Source: Clostridia bacterium (GTDB taxonomy: Bacteria; Bacillota; Clostridia; Lachnospirales; Lachnospiraceae). From it: a stretch of 64,000 nucleotides of DNA. The stretch is taken from NCBI GenBank assembly GCA_009929615.1, contig SAAB01000007.1:1-64000 (forward strand), written 5' to 3'. Both the position numbers and the translations under genes were made by a program. The notes under the pieces are model-generated. The model did not search any database, was not told where the DNA came from, and worked only from the letters and a program-made list of their open reading frames with translations. Below are positions 56,072-64,000 of this stretch, piece by piece. The first letter of the stretch is position 1. Every line of letters begins with the position of its first letter.

Positions 56072-57151
56072 ATGAAAGCATTCTTGATTCTAGCCGATGG
56101 AACAGTCTTCGAGGGCACAAGTATTGGCTCGCAAAAGGAGATAATTAGTGAAATCGTTTTTAACACGTCAATGACTGGATATTTAGAAATTCTTACAGAT
56201 CCATCCTACGCCGGGGAAGCCGTTGTCATGACATATCCAATAATTGGAAATTATGGAATATGTTTTGATGATATGGAAGATGACAAACCCTGGCCGGATG
56301 GATTTATTGTTAGAGAGCTTGCAACAGCTCCAAGTAATTTCAGAAATCAGTGTGGTTTGGCTGAATATTTGAAAGAACATGATATTTCCGGAATTGAGGG
56401 TATTGACACACGAGCACTGACGAAGATTCTCAGAACACAGGGTACCATGAACGGAATGATTACTACGAATGAGAATTTTAAATTAGACGAGGTGCTTCCA
56501 AAGATTCAGGCTTTTAAAGCAGAAGATGTTGTTAAGAAAGTGACCTGTACCGAAAAAGAACATTTTTCTGATGGAAAGTACAAAGTTGCATTGATGGATT
56601 TTGGCGCAAAACGCAACATTGCCAGAGAACTGGCAAAGCGCGGCTGTGAAGTAACAATTTATCCAGCCTATACATCAGCAGAAGAAATTATGGAAGGCAA
56701 TCCGGATGGTGTTATGTTATCAAACGGCCCCGGAGATCCAAAAGACTGTATGCCAATTGTTGCTGAGATTAAAAAACTCTTTGATGCAGACATCCCTATG
56801 TTTGGTATTTGTCTGGGACATCAGCTGCTGGCTCTGGCTAATGGAGCGTATACCCGTAAGATGAAATGGGGACACAGAGGTGCAAATCATCCAGTAAAAG
56901 ATTTAAACACAGGAAGAGTATATATTTCTACTCAGAATCATGGATATGTTGTTTCTTCAAAATCCGTTCCGGAAAATGTTGCAGAAGTAAGTTTCCGAAA
57001 TGCCAATGATACAACGATGGAAGGTCTTCACTATCTTGGAAGAAACGCATTTACTGTGCAGTTCCATCCGGAAGCATGTGGTGGACCACAGGATACAGGA
57101 TTCCTCTTTGACAAGTTTATTAATATGATGGAGGTTGCAAAAGATGCCTAA
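56072..57151 (+). CDS. carA: Carbamoyl-phosphate synthase small subunit
   Basis: A 359-residue glutaminase subunit that feeds ammonia to CarB. The C-terminal class I amidotransferase has the nucleophile in FGICLGHQ and the His/Glu pair in QFHPEA. The N-terminal half is the CarA-specific domain (LADGTVFEG). It serves arginine and pyrimidine synthesis. The leader is about 150 bases long with an attenuator-like hairpin. It overlaps carB by eight bases. Confidence 0.96.
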   Translation: MKAFLILADGTVFEGTSIGSQKEIISEIVFNTSMTGYLEILTDPSYAGEAVVMTYPIIGNYGICFDDMEDDKPWPDGFIVRELATAPSNFRNQCGLAEYLKEHDISGIEGIDTRALTKILRTQGTMNGMITTNENFKLDEVLPKIQAFKAEDVVKKVTCTEKEHFSDGKYKVALMDFGAKRNIARELAKRGCEVTIYPAYTSAEEIMEGNPDGVMLSNGPGDPKDCMPIVAEIKKLFDADIPMFGICLGHQLLALANGAYTRKMKWGHRGANHPVKDLNTGRVYISTQNHGYVVSSKSVPENVAEVSFRNANDTTMEGLHYLGRNAFTVQFHPEACGGPQDTGFLFDKFINMMEVAKDA

Positions 57152-60100
57152 GAAAAATAACATTAAAAAAGTATTAGTTATTGGCTCCGGTCCAATTATT
57201 ATCGGCCAGGCCGCAGAATTTGATTATGCAGGTACTCAGGCATGCCGTTCTTTGAAAGAAGAAGGAATTGAAGTTGTTCTTGTTAACTCCAATCCGGCAA
57301 CCATCATGACAGATAAGAATATCGCAGATGAAGTTTATATTGAGCCATTAAATATAGAAGTACTTAAAAAAATCATTGAAAAAGAAGAGCCAGACAGTAT
57401 TCTTCCAACTTTAGGCGGACAGGCAGCATTGAATATTGCCATGGAATTGGATGAATCCGGATTTTTAGCAGAAAAACAGGTACAGATGATTGGTACAACT
57501 TCTGCGACGATTCGTAAAGCAGAAGACCGTTTGGAATTCAAAGAAACAATGGAAAAAATTAATGAACCTTGTGCAGCCAGTGAGGTTTGTACTACATTAA
57601 AGGGATGTATTGATTTTGCCGACAGTATCGGTTATCCGGTCGTTATTCGTCCGGCTTACACATTAGGTGGAAGCGGTGGTGGAATTGCCCATAACCTGGA
57701 AGAACTTAAGAAAATCGCCAGCAATGGTCTGCGTCTCAGCCGTGTTGGACAGGTTCTCGTTGAACGTTATATCGGTGGATGGAAAGAAATCGAATACGAA
57801 GTAATGCGAGACAGCTATGGCAACTGTATTACCGTATGTAATATGGAAAATATTGACCCGGTTGGTGTTCATACCGGAGATAGTATCGTAGTTGCACCTT
57901 CCCAGACACTGGCAGATAAAGAGTATCAGATGCTGAGAACCTCTGCTCTTAAAATCATCACAGAGCTTGGGATTACCGGTGGATGTAACGTACAGTATGC
58001 TTTGAATCCAAACAGCTTTGAATACTGTGTTATCGAAGTAAATCCTCGAGTAAGCCGTTCATCTGCATTAGCTTCCAAGGCAACAGGTTATCCGATTGCT
58101 AAAGTTGCTGCAAAGATTGCGCTTGGCTATGCCCTGGATGAAATCAAAAATGCGATTACAGGAAAGACTTATGCAAGTTTTGAACCGGCTTTGGATTATG
58201 TTGTTGTTAAGATTCCGAAGTGGCCATTTGATAAATTCGTCAGTGCAAAACGTACACTGACAACACAGATGAAAGCTACCGGAGAGGTTATGAGTATCTG
58301 TCAGAACTTTGAAGGCGCTTTGATGAAAGCACTTCGTTCTCTGGAACAGAATATTTACAGTCTGGACTATGGTAACTTTGGTGAACTCAGTGATATTGAA
58401 CTGGAAGAAAGCCTTCACTTCATTGATGACCACCGTCTCTTCTATATTGCAGAAGCTTTTAGACGTGGTTACGATATTGAAAAAATTTACGCTATCAATA
58501 AAATTGATATGTGGTTCCTTGATAAAATCAAAGTTCTTGTTGACATGGAAACACGTCTTAAAAAAGAAGAACTGACTCCGGAACTTCTTAAAGAAGCAAA
58601 ACGCTTAGAATTCCCGGATAAAGCGATTGCACTTTTTGTTGGAAAGAGTGAAGCAGAGATTAAAGCAATGCGTATTAAGAACAATATCATTGCCGCATTT
58701 AAGATGGTAGATACCTGTGCAGCCGAGTTTGAATCTGAAACACCTTATTACTATTCCTGCTTTGGCAGCCAGAATGAGGTAGACCCGGGCGACAATATGC
58801 GTAAAAAAGTCATCGTACTTGGCTCAGGTCCAATCCGTATCGGACAGGGTATTGAATTTGACTATTGTTCCGTACACAGCGTATGGGCATTGGCAGAATC
58901 CGGATATGAAACGATTATTATTAACAACAATCCAGAGACTGTAAGTACTGACTTTGATATTGCGGATAAACTTTACTTTGAACCATTGACCCCTGAAGAT
59001 GTTGAGAATATTGTTCGTTTGGAAAAACCAGATGGTGCAGTGGTACAGTTCGGCGGACAGACAGCCATTAAACTGACAGAAGCGATTATGCAGATGGGTG
59101 TACCGATTCTTGGAACAAGCTCCGATGATGTTGATGCAGCAGAGGATAGAGAGAGATTTGATGAGATTCTGGAACAGTGTCAGATTCCACGTCCTGCAGG
59201 AACAACCGTATTCACTACAGAAGAAGCCCTTACAGCAGCGAATGAATTGGGATATCCAGTACTTGTCAGACCATCCTATGTGCTTGGTGGACAGGGTATG
59301 CAGATTGCTGTGAACGATGGCGATATCGTAGAATTTATGGAAATCATCAACCGTGATGTTCAGGAACATCCGATTCTTGTAGATAAATATCTGGTTGGTA
59401 AAGAAGTAGAAGTTGATGGTGTCTGCGATGGACAGGATATTCTGATTCCCGGTATCATGGAACATATTGAACGTGCAGGCGTTCATTCCGGCGACAGTAT
59501 TTCCGTTTATCCGGCACAGAGCCTGAGCGATGAAATTATTGAAAAACTTGAAGATTACACAGGACGTCTGGCAAGAGCCCTTCATGTTCTTGGACTTTTG
59601 AACATTCAGTTTATTGTTCATGACAACGAAGTTTATGTTATTGAGGTAAATCCTCGTTCCAGCCGTACAGTTCCTTATATCAGTAAGGTAACAGGTATTC
59701 CGATTGTCGATATTGCTTCCAAGGTTATTGTAGGAAAGACAATCAAAGAGTTAGGATATGAACCGGGACTCCAGAAGAAATCCGAGTATATTGCAATTAA
59801 GCAGCCGGTATTCTCCTTTGAAAAACTCCGTGGAGCAGAAATCAGCCTTGGACCTGAGATGAAATCCACAGGTGAAGTTCTTGGTATTGCTAAGGATTTC
59901 CATGAAGCTTTATACAAATCCTTCCTTGGTGCAGGCATCAACCTGCCACGGACAAAGAAGATGATTTGTACTGTAAAGGATGCGGATAAACAGGAACTTA
60001 TTCCAATTGCAAAGAGATTCTATGACTTGGGATATGAAATTTTTGCAACCCGCAGTACAGCTGCTGTGCTGAATGAAAACGGCATGAAAGCAACAAGAAT

Positions 60101-60344
60101 TAATAAAATAAATGATGGTTCTCCGAATGTGCTTGATTTGATTCTTGCCGGAGAAGTGGACCTGGTTATCGACACACCAACCCAGGGTCGTGATAAATCC
60201 AGAGATGGATTCCTTATCCGTCGAAATGCCATTGAAACAGGTGTAACCTGTCTGACTTCTCTGGATACAGCCAAGGCATTGATTAACAGCCTTGAAAATT
60301 CCAGCTTAAGCGATTTATCAGTGGTAGATATTGCAGGAATTTAA
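57144..60344 (+). CDS. carB: Carbamoyl-phosphate synthase large subunit
   Basis: A 1066-residue two-lobed ATP-grasp enzyme making carbamoyl phosphate. Each half starts with a VLVIGSGPI/VIVLGSGPI nucleotide-binding motif followed by IGQG/IGQA and ends with a VEVNPR or IEVNPR segment; the C-terminal ~130 residues are the MGS-like allosteric domain (EIFATRSTAAVLNENG). The ATG at 57144 has a GGAGGTT ribosome site within carA. The antisense reading frames over this gene are not real genes. Confidence 0.97.
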   Translation: MPKKNNIKKVLVIGSGPIIIGQAAEFDYAGTQACRSLKEEGIEVVLVNSNPATIMTDKNIADEVYIEPLNIEVLKKIIEKEEPDSILPTLGGQAALNIAMELDESGFLAEKQVQMIGTTSATIRKAEDRLEFKETMEKINEPCAASEVCTTLKGCIDFADSIGYPVVIRPAYTLGGSGGGIAHNLEELKKIASNGLRLSRVGQVLVERYIGGWKEIEYEVMRDSYGNCITVCNMENIDPVGVHTGDSIVVAPSQTLADKEYQMLRTSALKIITELGITGGCNVQYALNPNSFEYCVIEVNPRVSRSSALASKATGYPIAKVAAKIALGYALDEIKNAITGKTYASFEPALDYVVVKIPKWPFDKFVSAKRTLTTQMKATGEVMSICQNFEGALMKALRSLEQNIYSLDYGNFGELSDIELEESLHFIDDHRLFYIAEAFRRGYDIEKIYAINKIDMWFLDKIKVLVDMETRLKKEELTPELLKEAKRLEFPDKAIALFVGKSEAEIKAMRIKNNIIAAFKMVDTCAAEFESETPYYYSCFGSQNEVDPGDNMRKKVIVLGSGPIRIGQGIEFDYCSVHSVWALAESGYETIIINNNPETVSTDFDIADKLYFEPLTPEDVENIVRLEKPDGAVVQFGGQTAIKLTEAIMQMGVPILGTSSDDVDAAEDRERFDEILEQCQIPRPAGTTVFTTEEALTAANELGYPVLVRPSYVLGGQGMQIAVNDGDIVEFMEIINRDVQEHPILVDKYLVGKEVEVDGVCDGQDILIPGIMEHIERAGVHSGDSISVYPAQSLSDEIIEKLEDYTGRLARALHVLGLLNIQFIVHDNEVYVIEVNPRSSRTVPYISKVTGIPIVDIASKVIVGKTIKELGYEPGLQKKSEYIAIKQPVFSFEKLRGAEISLGPEMKSTGEVLGIAKDFHEALYKSFLGAGINLPRTKKMICTVKDADKQELIPIAKRFYDLGYEIFATRSTAAVLNENGMKATRINKINDGSPNVLDLILAGEVDLVIDTPTQGRDKSRDGFLIRRNAIETGVTCLTSLDTAKALINSLENSSLSDLSVVDIAGI

Positions 60345-60352
60345 TTTCTGAA

Positions 60353-60397
60353 GGGTAATCTATTGACAAAATATGGGATTTGCTGATATGATTACCC
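60353..60397 (+). promoter_or_regulatory. glnA promoter flanked by inverted repeat arms
   Basis: TTGACA (60363-60368) and TATGAT (60387-60392) are 18 bases apart. GGGTAATC (60353-60360) and GATTACCC (60390-60397) are perfect inverted copies: the left arm ends two bases before the -35 and the right arm overlaps the -10. They could be operator half-sites for a looping or bivalent regulator, or pair as RNA in any read-through transcript from carB. Confidence 0.55.
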
Positions 60398-60405
60398 CAG
60401 AAGAC

Positions 60406-60439
60406 AAAGGCGTACTTAATGGATAAGTGCGCCTTTTTT
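60406..60439 (+). terminator. Terminator hairpin in the glnA leader
   Basis: AAAGGCGTACTTA (60406-60418) pairs with TAAGTGCGCCTTT (60424-60436), one T-G pair, around loop ATGGA, followed by T residues to 60439. It lies after the promoter, so it is an attenuator, not a terminator of carB alone. The CCTTTTTT run can also pair with AAAAAAGG (60441-60448), which includes the ribosome site. Confidence 0.75.
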
Positions 60440-60459
60440 AAAAAAAGGAGTGAGCGAGC

Positions 60460-61791
60460 GTGCCAAGATATACCAAACAGGATATTATCAATATGATTCA
60501 GGATAATGATGTTGAATTTATTCGTTTGCAGTTTACAGACATTTTTGGAACATTAAAGAATGTAGCGATTACATCCAGCCAGATAGAACGTGCCCTTAAC
60601 AATCAGTGTATGTTTGACGGTTCAGCTATTGAAGGATTTGTAAGGATTGAAGAGTCTGATATGTATCTTCGTCCAGACTTAGATACTTTCCAGATTTTCC
60701 CATGGCGTCCACAGCAGGGGAAGGTTGCACGACTGATTTGTGATGTTTATCGTCCGAATGGAGAACCTTTTGAAGGGGATCCACGATATATTTTACGTAA
60801 AGTGATTAAACAGGCTGAAGATATGGGCTTTAGTTTTGAAGTAGGACCGGAATGTGAATTTTTCCTTTTCCATACCGATGATAATGGTATGCCTACAACG
60901 ATTACCCATGAAAAAGGAAGCTATTTTGATTTAGGGCCAGTGGACCTGGGTGAGAATGCCCGCCGTGATATGGTTTTGAATCTGGAGGATATGGGCTTTG
61001 AAATCGAAGCTTCCCACCATGAAGTAGCATCTGCTCAGCATGAGATTGATTTTGCTCATAACGGAGCACTTCAGACAGCGGATGATATTATGACATTAAA
61101 ATTAGTTATTAAATCCATTGCAAAACGCCATGGACTTCATGCATCCTTTATGCCGAAGCCAAAATCAGGTGTTGCAGGTTCTGGTATGCATATTAACATG
61201 TCATTACAGAAGAATGGACATAATATTTTCTGTGACGAAGAGGATGAACTGGGATTAAGCAAGGATGCTTATCATTTTATTGCAGGGCTTCTGGCCCACG
61301 CAAAAGGCATCACCGCTTTGACGAATCCGCTGGTTAATTCCTATAAGCGACTGGTTACAGGTTATGAAGCACCAATTTATATTGCATGGTCAGTGATGAA
61401 CCGCAGTCCGTTGGTACGTGTTCCGGCAGCTCGCGGTAAAGAAACCCGTGTAGAACTTCGTTGCCCGGACCCGGCATGTAATCCATATCTTGTGCTGGCT
61501 GTATGTCTGGCTGCAGGCCTGGAAGGTATTAAGAAGAAATTAGCACCACCAGCCCGTGTAGACCGTAATATTTTTGAAATGGACAGAATAGAAAAAGCGG
61601 CATTGCATATTGAAAGTCTTCCTTTGGATTTGTATGAAGCAACCAAGGAACTTGAAAAAGATGCCTTTATCCGTGACGTGCTGGGCGAACATGTCAGTGA
61701 GAAATATATTGAAGCCAAATTCAAAGAGTGGGAAGATTATCGTATTCAGGTTACTGAATGGGAGATTGAAGAGTACTTATATCGAATTTAA
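60460..61791 (+). CDS. glnA: Glutamine synthetase type I
   Basis: A 443-residue enzyme that makes glutamine from glutamate and ammonia. Motifs: [11 protein letters not shown] (beta-grasp loop), [35 protein letters not shown] and [14 protein letters not shown]. The short length without the GSI-beta insertion and adenylylation region indicates the GSI-alpha form of Firmicutes, usually feedback-controlled, not adenylylated. The start is GTG at 60460, nine bases after AAAGGAG. It precedes the ANTAR regulator. Confidence 0.95.
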   Translation: MPRYTKQDIINMIQDNDVEFIRLQFTDIFGTLKNVAITSSQIERALNNQCMFDGSAIEGFVRIEESDMYLRPDLDTFQIFPWRPQQGKVARLICDVYRPNGEPFEGDPRYILRKVIKQAEDMGFSFEVGPECEFFLFHTDDNGMPTTITHEKGSYFDLGPVDLGENARRDMVLNLEDMGFEIEASHHEVASAQHEIDFAHNGALQTADDIMTLKLVIKSIAKRHGLHASFMPKPKSGVAGSGMHINMSLQKNGHNIFCDEEDELGLSKDAYHFIAGLLAHAKGITALTNPLVNSYKRLVTGYEAPIYIAWSVMNRSPLVRVPAARGKETRVELRCPDPACNPYLVLAVCLAAGLEGIKKKLAPPARVDRNIFEMDRIEKAALHIESLPLDLYEATKELEKDAFIRDVLGEHVSEKYIEAKFKEWEDYRIQVTEWEIEEYLYRI

Positions 61792-61832
61792 CTGTTAATA
61801 CCGATGCATAATAATCCGAGGTGATGTACAAG

Positions 61833-62384
61833 ATGGTCAGCATAATCGTAGCCTTTAAGAAACAAACAGACGCTGTGAATATACGAAATTTGTTGACGAG
61901 ATTTGGATATAATGTAGTCGGGGTTTGCACAAGCGGAGCCTCTGTTTTGAATGTGATTGACCAGATGATTGACTCAGATGGTATTGTCATCAGCGGATGC
62001 CGCTTAACAGATATGGATTATTTTCAATTATATAAGTATCTTCCGGATTATTATGAAATGGTGATTATGGGGTCACAGGCAGCTCTGGGACAATTGGAAT
62101 ATATCGATGCATTGAAGGTTGCACTTCCGATGAAGACCCAGGAGTTTGTCAATAATATTCAGCTTTTAGAGACCACGATGATGCGTAAGCGCAAGCGGCG
62201 GAGAGAGCAGCCGAAGAATCGTTCAGGGGAGGACCGTATTCTTATTGAGAATGCCAAGAGCCTGTTAATGGAAGCTAAAAAGTATACAGAAGAGGATGCT
62301 CACAGATATCTTCAAAGGACCAGTATGAGTAATGGTACAAGCATGGTAGAAACAGCTCAGATGGTTATGGAGTTATTTGCTTAA
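61833..62384 (+). CDS. ANTAR-domain RNA-binding antiterminator with degenerate receiver
   Basis: A 183-residue protein. Residues 1-115 have a response-regulator-like fold, but the phosphoacceptor Asp is replaced by Gly55 (VISGCRLTDMD) and the acidic pair after strand 1 is lost (IIVAFKK), so it is not a normal phosphorylated receiver. Residues about 128-183 are a clear ANTAR domain (LIENAKSLLMEAKKYTEEDA and RTSMSNGTSMVETAQMV). Such proteins bind dual-hairpin leader RNAs to prevent termination, often for nitrogen genes in Clostridia. The ATG at 61833 is chosen for GAGGTGAT upstream; 61824 is an alternative. Confidence 0.9.
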   Translation: MVSIIVAFKKQTDAVNIRNLLTRFGYNVVGVCTSGASVLNVIDQMIDSDGIVISGCRLTDMDYFQLYKYLPDYYEMVIMGSQAALGQLEYIDALKVALPMKTQEFVNNIQLLETTMMRKRKRRREQPKNRSGEDRILIENAKSLLMEAKKYTEEDAHRYLQRTSMSNGTSMVETAQMVMELFA

Positions 62385-62422
62385 ATTGAGAGAATCTGAA
62401 GAAAAGATGAAGGAGTTTCAAT

Positions 62423-62493
62423 GCGGATGGTGCCGCGGGAAACGATGCTTAGATATCCCGTCCCGGAATTTTTTGAAATTTCGGGACATTTTT
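62423..62493 (+). promoter_or_regulatory. Hexaloop hairpin and terminator in the gatC leader
   Basis: GCGG-ATGGTG-CCGC (62423-62436) has a 6-base loop with A at position 1 and G at position 4, the ANTAR hallmark. GTCCCGGAATTT (62460-62471) pairs with AAATTTCGGGAC (62476-62487), one G-U, then ATTTTT. CGGGA (62436-62440) could also pair with TCCCG (62456-62460 or 62461-62465), an alternative fold. A second hexaloop is not clear. Confidence 0.6.
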
Positions 62494-62520
62494 GTGTAGT
62501 AGATAGAGGAGGAAGCTTTT

Positions 62521-62814
62521 ATGGCAAACGTGATTTCTGACGAAACCATTGAATATGTAGGAATCCTAGCGAAACTGGAATTATCTGAGAGCGAGAAAGA
62601 ACAGGCGAAAAAAGATATGGGCAGTATGCTAGATTATATTGATAAATTGAATGAACTGGATACAACGGGTGTTGAACCCATGTCCCATGTATTTCCTGTG
62701 CATAATGTATTCCGTGAAGATGTTGTTGCCAATGGTGATATGCGGGATGAGGTTCTTGCAAATGCACCAAAGGAAAAAGATGGAAGTTTTGTTGTTCCAA
62801 AGACGGTAGAATAG
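62521..62814 (+). CDS. gatC: Asp-tRNA(Asn)/Glu-tRNA(Gln) amidotransferase subunit C
   Basis: A 97-residue belt subunit of GatCAB. It has the typical [21 protein letters not shown] start, the [13 protein letters not shown] segment and the VFREDVV loop. GGAGG lies nine bases upstream of the ATG. It is followed by gatA after ten bases. Upstream is a leader with a terminator, so expression may be conditional. Confidence 0.93.
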   Translation: MANVISDETIEYVGILAKLELSESEKEQAKKDMGSMLDYIDKLNELDTTGVEPMSHVFPVHNVFREDVVANGDMRDEVLANAPKEKDGSFVVPKTVE

Positions 62815-62824
62815 GAGGACGGAT

Positions 62825-64000
62825 ATGGACTTAATGCAATTTACCGCAGTAGAACTTGGTAAAATGATTAAAAATAAAGAAGTTACCGTAAAAGACTGTG
62901 TTCTTGCTGCATTTTCCCAGATAGAAGCAGTAGAAGGACAGATTCACAGTTTTGTTACTCTGGATAAGGAAGGTGCTTTAAAAAGAGCTGAAGAAGTGCA
63001 GGCAAAGATTGATTCCGGTGAACTGGCGGGACCGCTGGCCGGTGTTCCGGTAGCCATTAAAGATAATATGTGCACCAAAGGAATGCTCACGACCTGCAGT
63101 TCCAAAATCTTATCTAATTTTGTACCGCCTTATACAGCGGAAGCTGTGTTGAATCTGGAAAAAGCCGGGGCAGTGATTATTGGCAAGACCAATATGGACG
63201 AATTTGCTATGGGAAGCACATCCGAAACTTCAGCCTATGGAGCAACAAAGAATCCATGGAATCCAGACCATGTACCAGGTGGCTCTTCCGGTGGAAGCTG
63301 TTCTTCTGTTGCTGCTGAGGAAGTATCCTATGCGCTGGGCTCAGACACCGGTGGTTCCATCCGTCAGCCAAGTTCTTTTTGTGGTGTGACCGGATTAAAG
63401 CCAACTTATGGAACAGTATCCCGCTATGGTTTGATTGCCTATGGCTCATCTTTGGATCAGATTGGCCCGGTGGCAAAAGATGTGACAGACTGTGCCACAA
63501 TTCTTGAAGCTATTGCATCTTATGATCCTAAGGACAGCACATCGGTTCAGCGTGATGATTATGATTTCACGGCGGCTTTGGTGGATGATGTCAAAGGTCT
63601 TCGCATTGGTATTTCGAAAGATTATTTTGGTGAAGGTCTGGATGAAGATGTAAAAAATGCAGTTTTGTCGGCGGCGAAAGCCTTGGAAGCTAAAGGAGCA
63701 ATTGTCGAAGAATTTGATTTAAGCCTGGTTGAATATGCGATTCCAGCCTATTATGTTATCGCATCAGCAGAGGCAAGCTCGAACCTTGCAAGATTTGACG
63801 GCGTGAAATATGGCTATCGTACAGAGTCCTATGAGGGCTTGCATAACATGTACAAAAAGAGCCGTTCTGAAGGTTTTGGACCGGAAGTGAAACGAAGAAT
63901 TATGCTCGGTTCCTTTGTTTTAAGTTCAGGCTATTATGATGCTTACTATCTGAAAGCACTTCGTACAAAAGCCTTGATTAAACAGGCTTTCGACAGAGCT
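62825..64000 (+). CDS. gatA: Asp-tRNA(Asn)/Glu-tRNA(Gln) amidotransferase subunit A (partial)
   Basis: The first 392 residues of GatA; the gene runs off the end of the window. It is an amidase-signature enzyme that hydrolyses glutamine. The catalytic elements are present: Lys in VAIKDN, the Ser-rich region VPGGSSGGSC and GSDTGGSIRQPSSFCG. The start ATG at 62825 follows GGAGGAC. The expected gatB would lie beyond the window. This enzyme lets bacteria without GlnRS or AsnRS make Gln- or Asn-tRNA. Confidence 0.95.
   Translation, partial: MDLMQFTAVELGKMIKNKEVTVKDCVLAAFSQIEAVEGQIHSFVTLDKEGALKRAEEVQAKIDSGELAGPLAGVPVAIKDNMCTKGMLTTCSSKILSNFVPPYTAEAVLNLEKAGAVIIGKTNMDEFAMGSTSETSAYGATKNPWNPDHVPGGSSGGSCSSVAAEEVSYALGSDTGGSIRQPSSFCGVTGLKPTYGTVSRYGLIAYGSSLDQIGPVAKDVTDCATILEAIASYDPKDSTSVQRDDYDFTAALVDDVKGLRIGISKDYFGEGLDEDVKNAVLSAAKALEAKGAIVEEFDLSLVEYAIPAYYVIASAEASSNLARFDGVKYGYRTESYEGLHNMYKKSRSEGFGPEVKRRIMLGSFVLSSGYYDAYYLKALRTKALIKQAFDRA

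Noticed and set aside
58824-59621. A 265-codon open frame on the minus strand inside carB
   Set aside because: It lies wholly antisense to carB, has no ribosome site or recognisable domain, and its composition follows carB codon use. It is a shadow of carB.
60353-60439. Dual-hexaloop ANTAR RNA target in the glnA leader
   Set aside because: Only one hairpin is in the transcribed leader and its loop is five bases, not six, so the canonical target is not supported by sequence alone.

Overview
The window looks like core chromosome from a spore-forming, strictly anaerobic member of the Clostridia, most likely Lachnospiraceae. The grounds are moderately low GC, a small acid-soluble spore protein, ferredoxin-linked 2-oxoacid oxidation, two different [FeFe]-hydrogenase-type proteins, PerR with reverse rubrerythrin, an ANTAR regulator beside a type I glutamine synthetase, and the Clostridia-typical block rho / rpmE / DUF1385 / prmC / prfA. 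The family assignment is inferred from gene content, not from a marker gene. I see no phage, transposase, CRISPR array, rRNA or tRNA.

Layout. 1-6591: complete tryptophan operon trpEGDCFBA with overlapping or near-overlapping genes, preceded by three stacked hairpins. 6685-9788: fructose operon (fruK, fruA, and an HPr that keeps His15 but has Gly at position 46). 9905-13718: a lipoprotein, a minus-strand group (CYTH protein, MFS carrier, FadR-type GntR regulator) and an SASP. 13872-17929: four-subunit 2-oxoacid:ferredoxin oxidoreductase, then a 3-hydroxyacyl-CoA dehydrogenase. 18086-24313: protein quality-control block tig-clpP-clpX-lon-engB. 24380-27413: beta-CASP RNase-like protein and a modular SH3 lipoprotein. 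27488-33718: DUF4364 and radical SAM genes on the minus strand; DUF362 ferredoxin protein, His-less HPr-like protein and FlK-type thioesterase; SPFH membrane protein with a ribbon-helix-helix protein; gdhA on the minus strand. 34112-39194: rho, a coiled-coil protein, rpmE, DUF1385, prmC, prfA. 39198-44313: two PLP aminotransferases (one hisC), an orphan prepilin-like protein and a nuclease-helicase fusion. 44346-48968: hydrogenase signalling cassette ([2Fe-2S] protein, PAS-containing sensory hydrogenase, SpoIIE-type phosphatase, group B hydrogenase). 49086-50126: perR and reverse rubrerythrin. 50295-55768: metA, a P-type ATPase, map and a SpoIID-like protein. 56072-64000: carAB, glnA, an ANTAR regulator, gatC and the start of gatA (cut by the window end).

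How the genes fit together. Much of the last 8 kb makes or uses glutamine: CarAB and GatCA consume it, GlnA makes it, and an ANTAR antiterminator with a degenerate receiver sits between them. Both glnA and gatC have intrinsic-terminator-like hairpins in their leaders. Redox genes form a second theme: Por, the two hydrogenases, the DUF362 ferredoxin protein, PerR and rubrerythrin. The two HPr-like proteins have opposite phosphosite losses.

The best candidates for less-described biology are the glnA/ANTAR/gatC leader arrangement, the reciprocal HPr variants, the sensory hydrogenase-phosphatase cassette, the operator-like palindrome in the SPFH/RHH promoter, and the ribosome-site-sequestering inverted repeat before the beta-CASP gene. 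All function calls rest on motifs read by eye; no database search was run.
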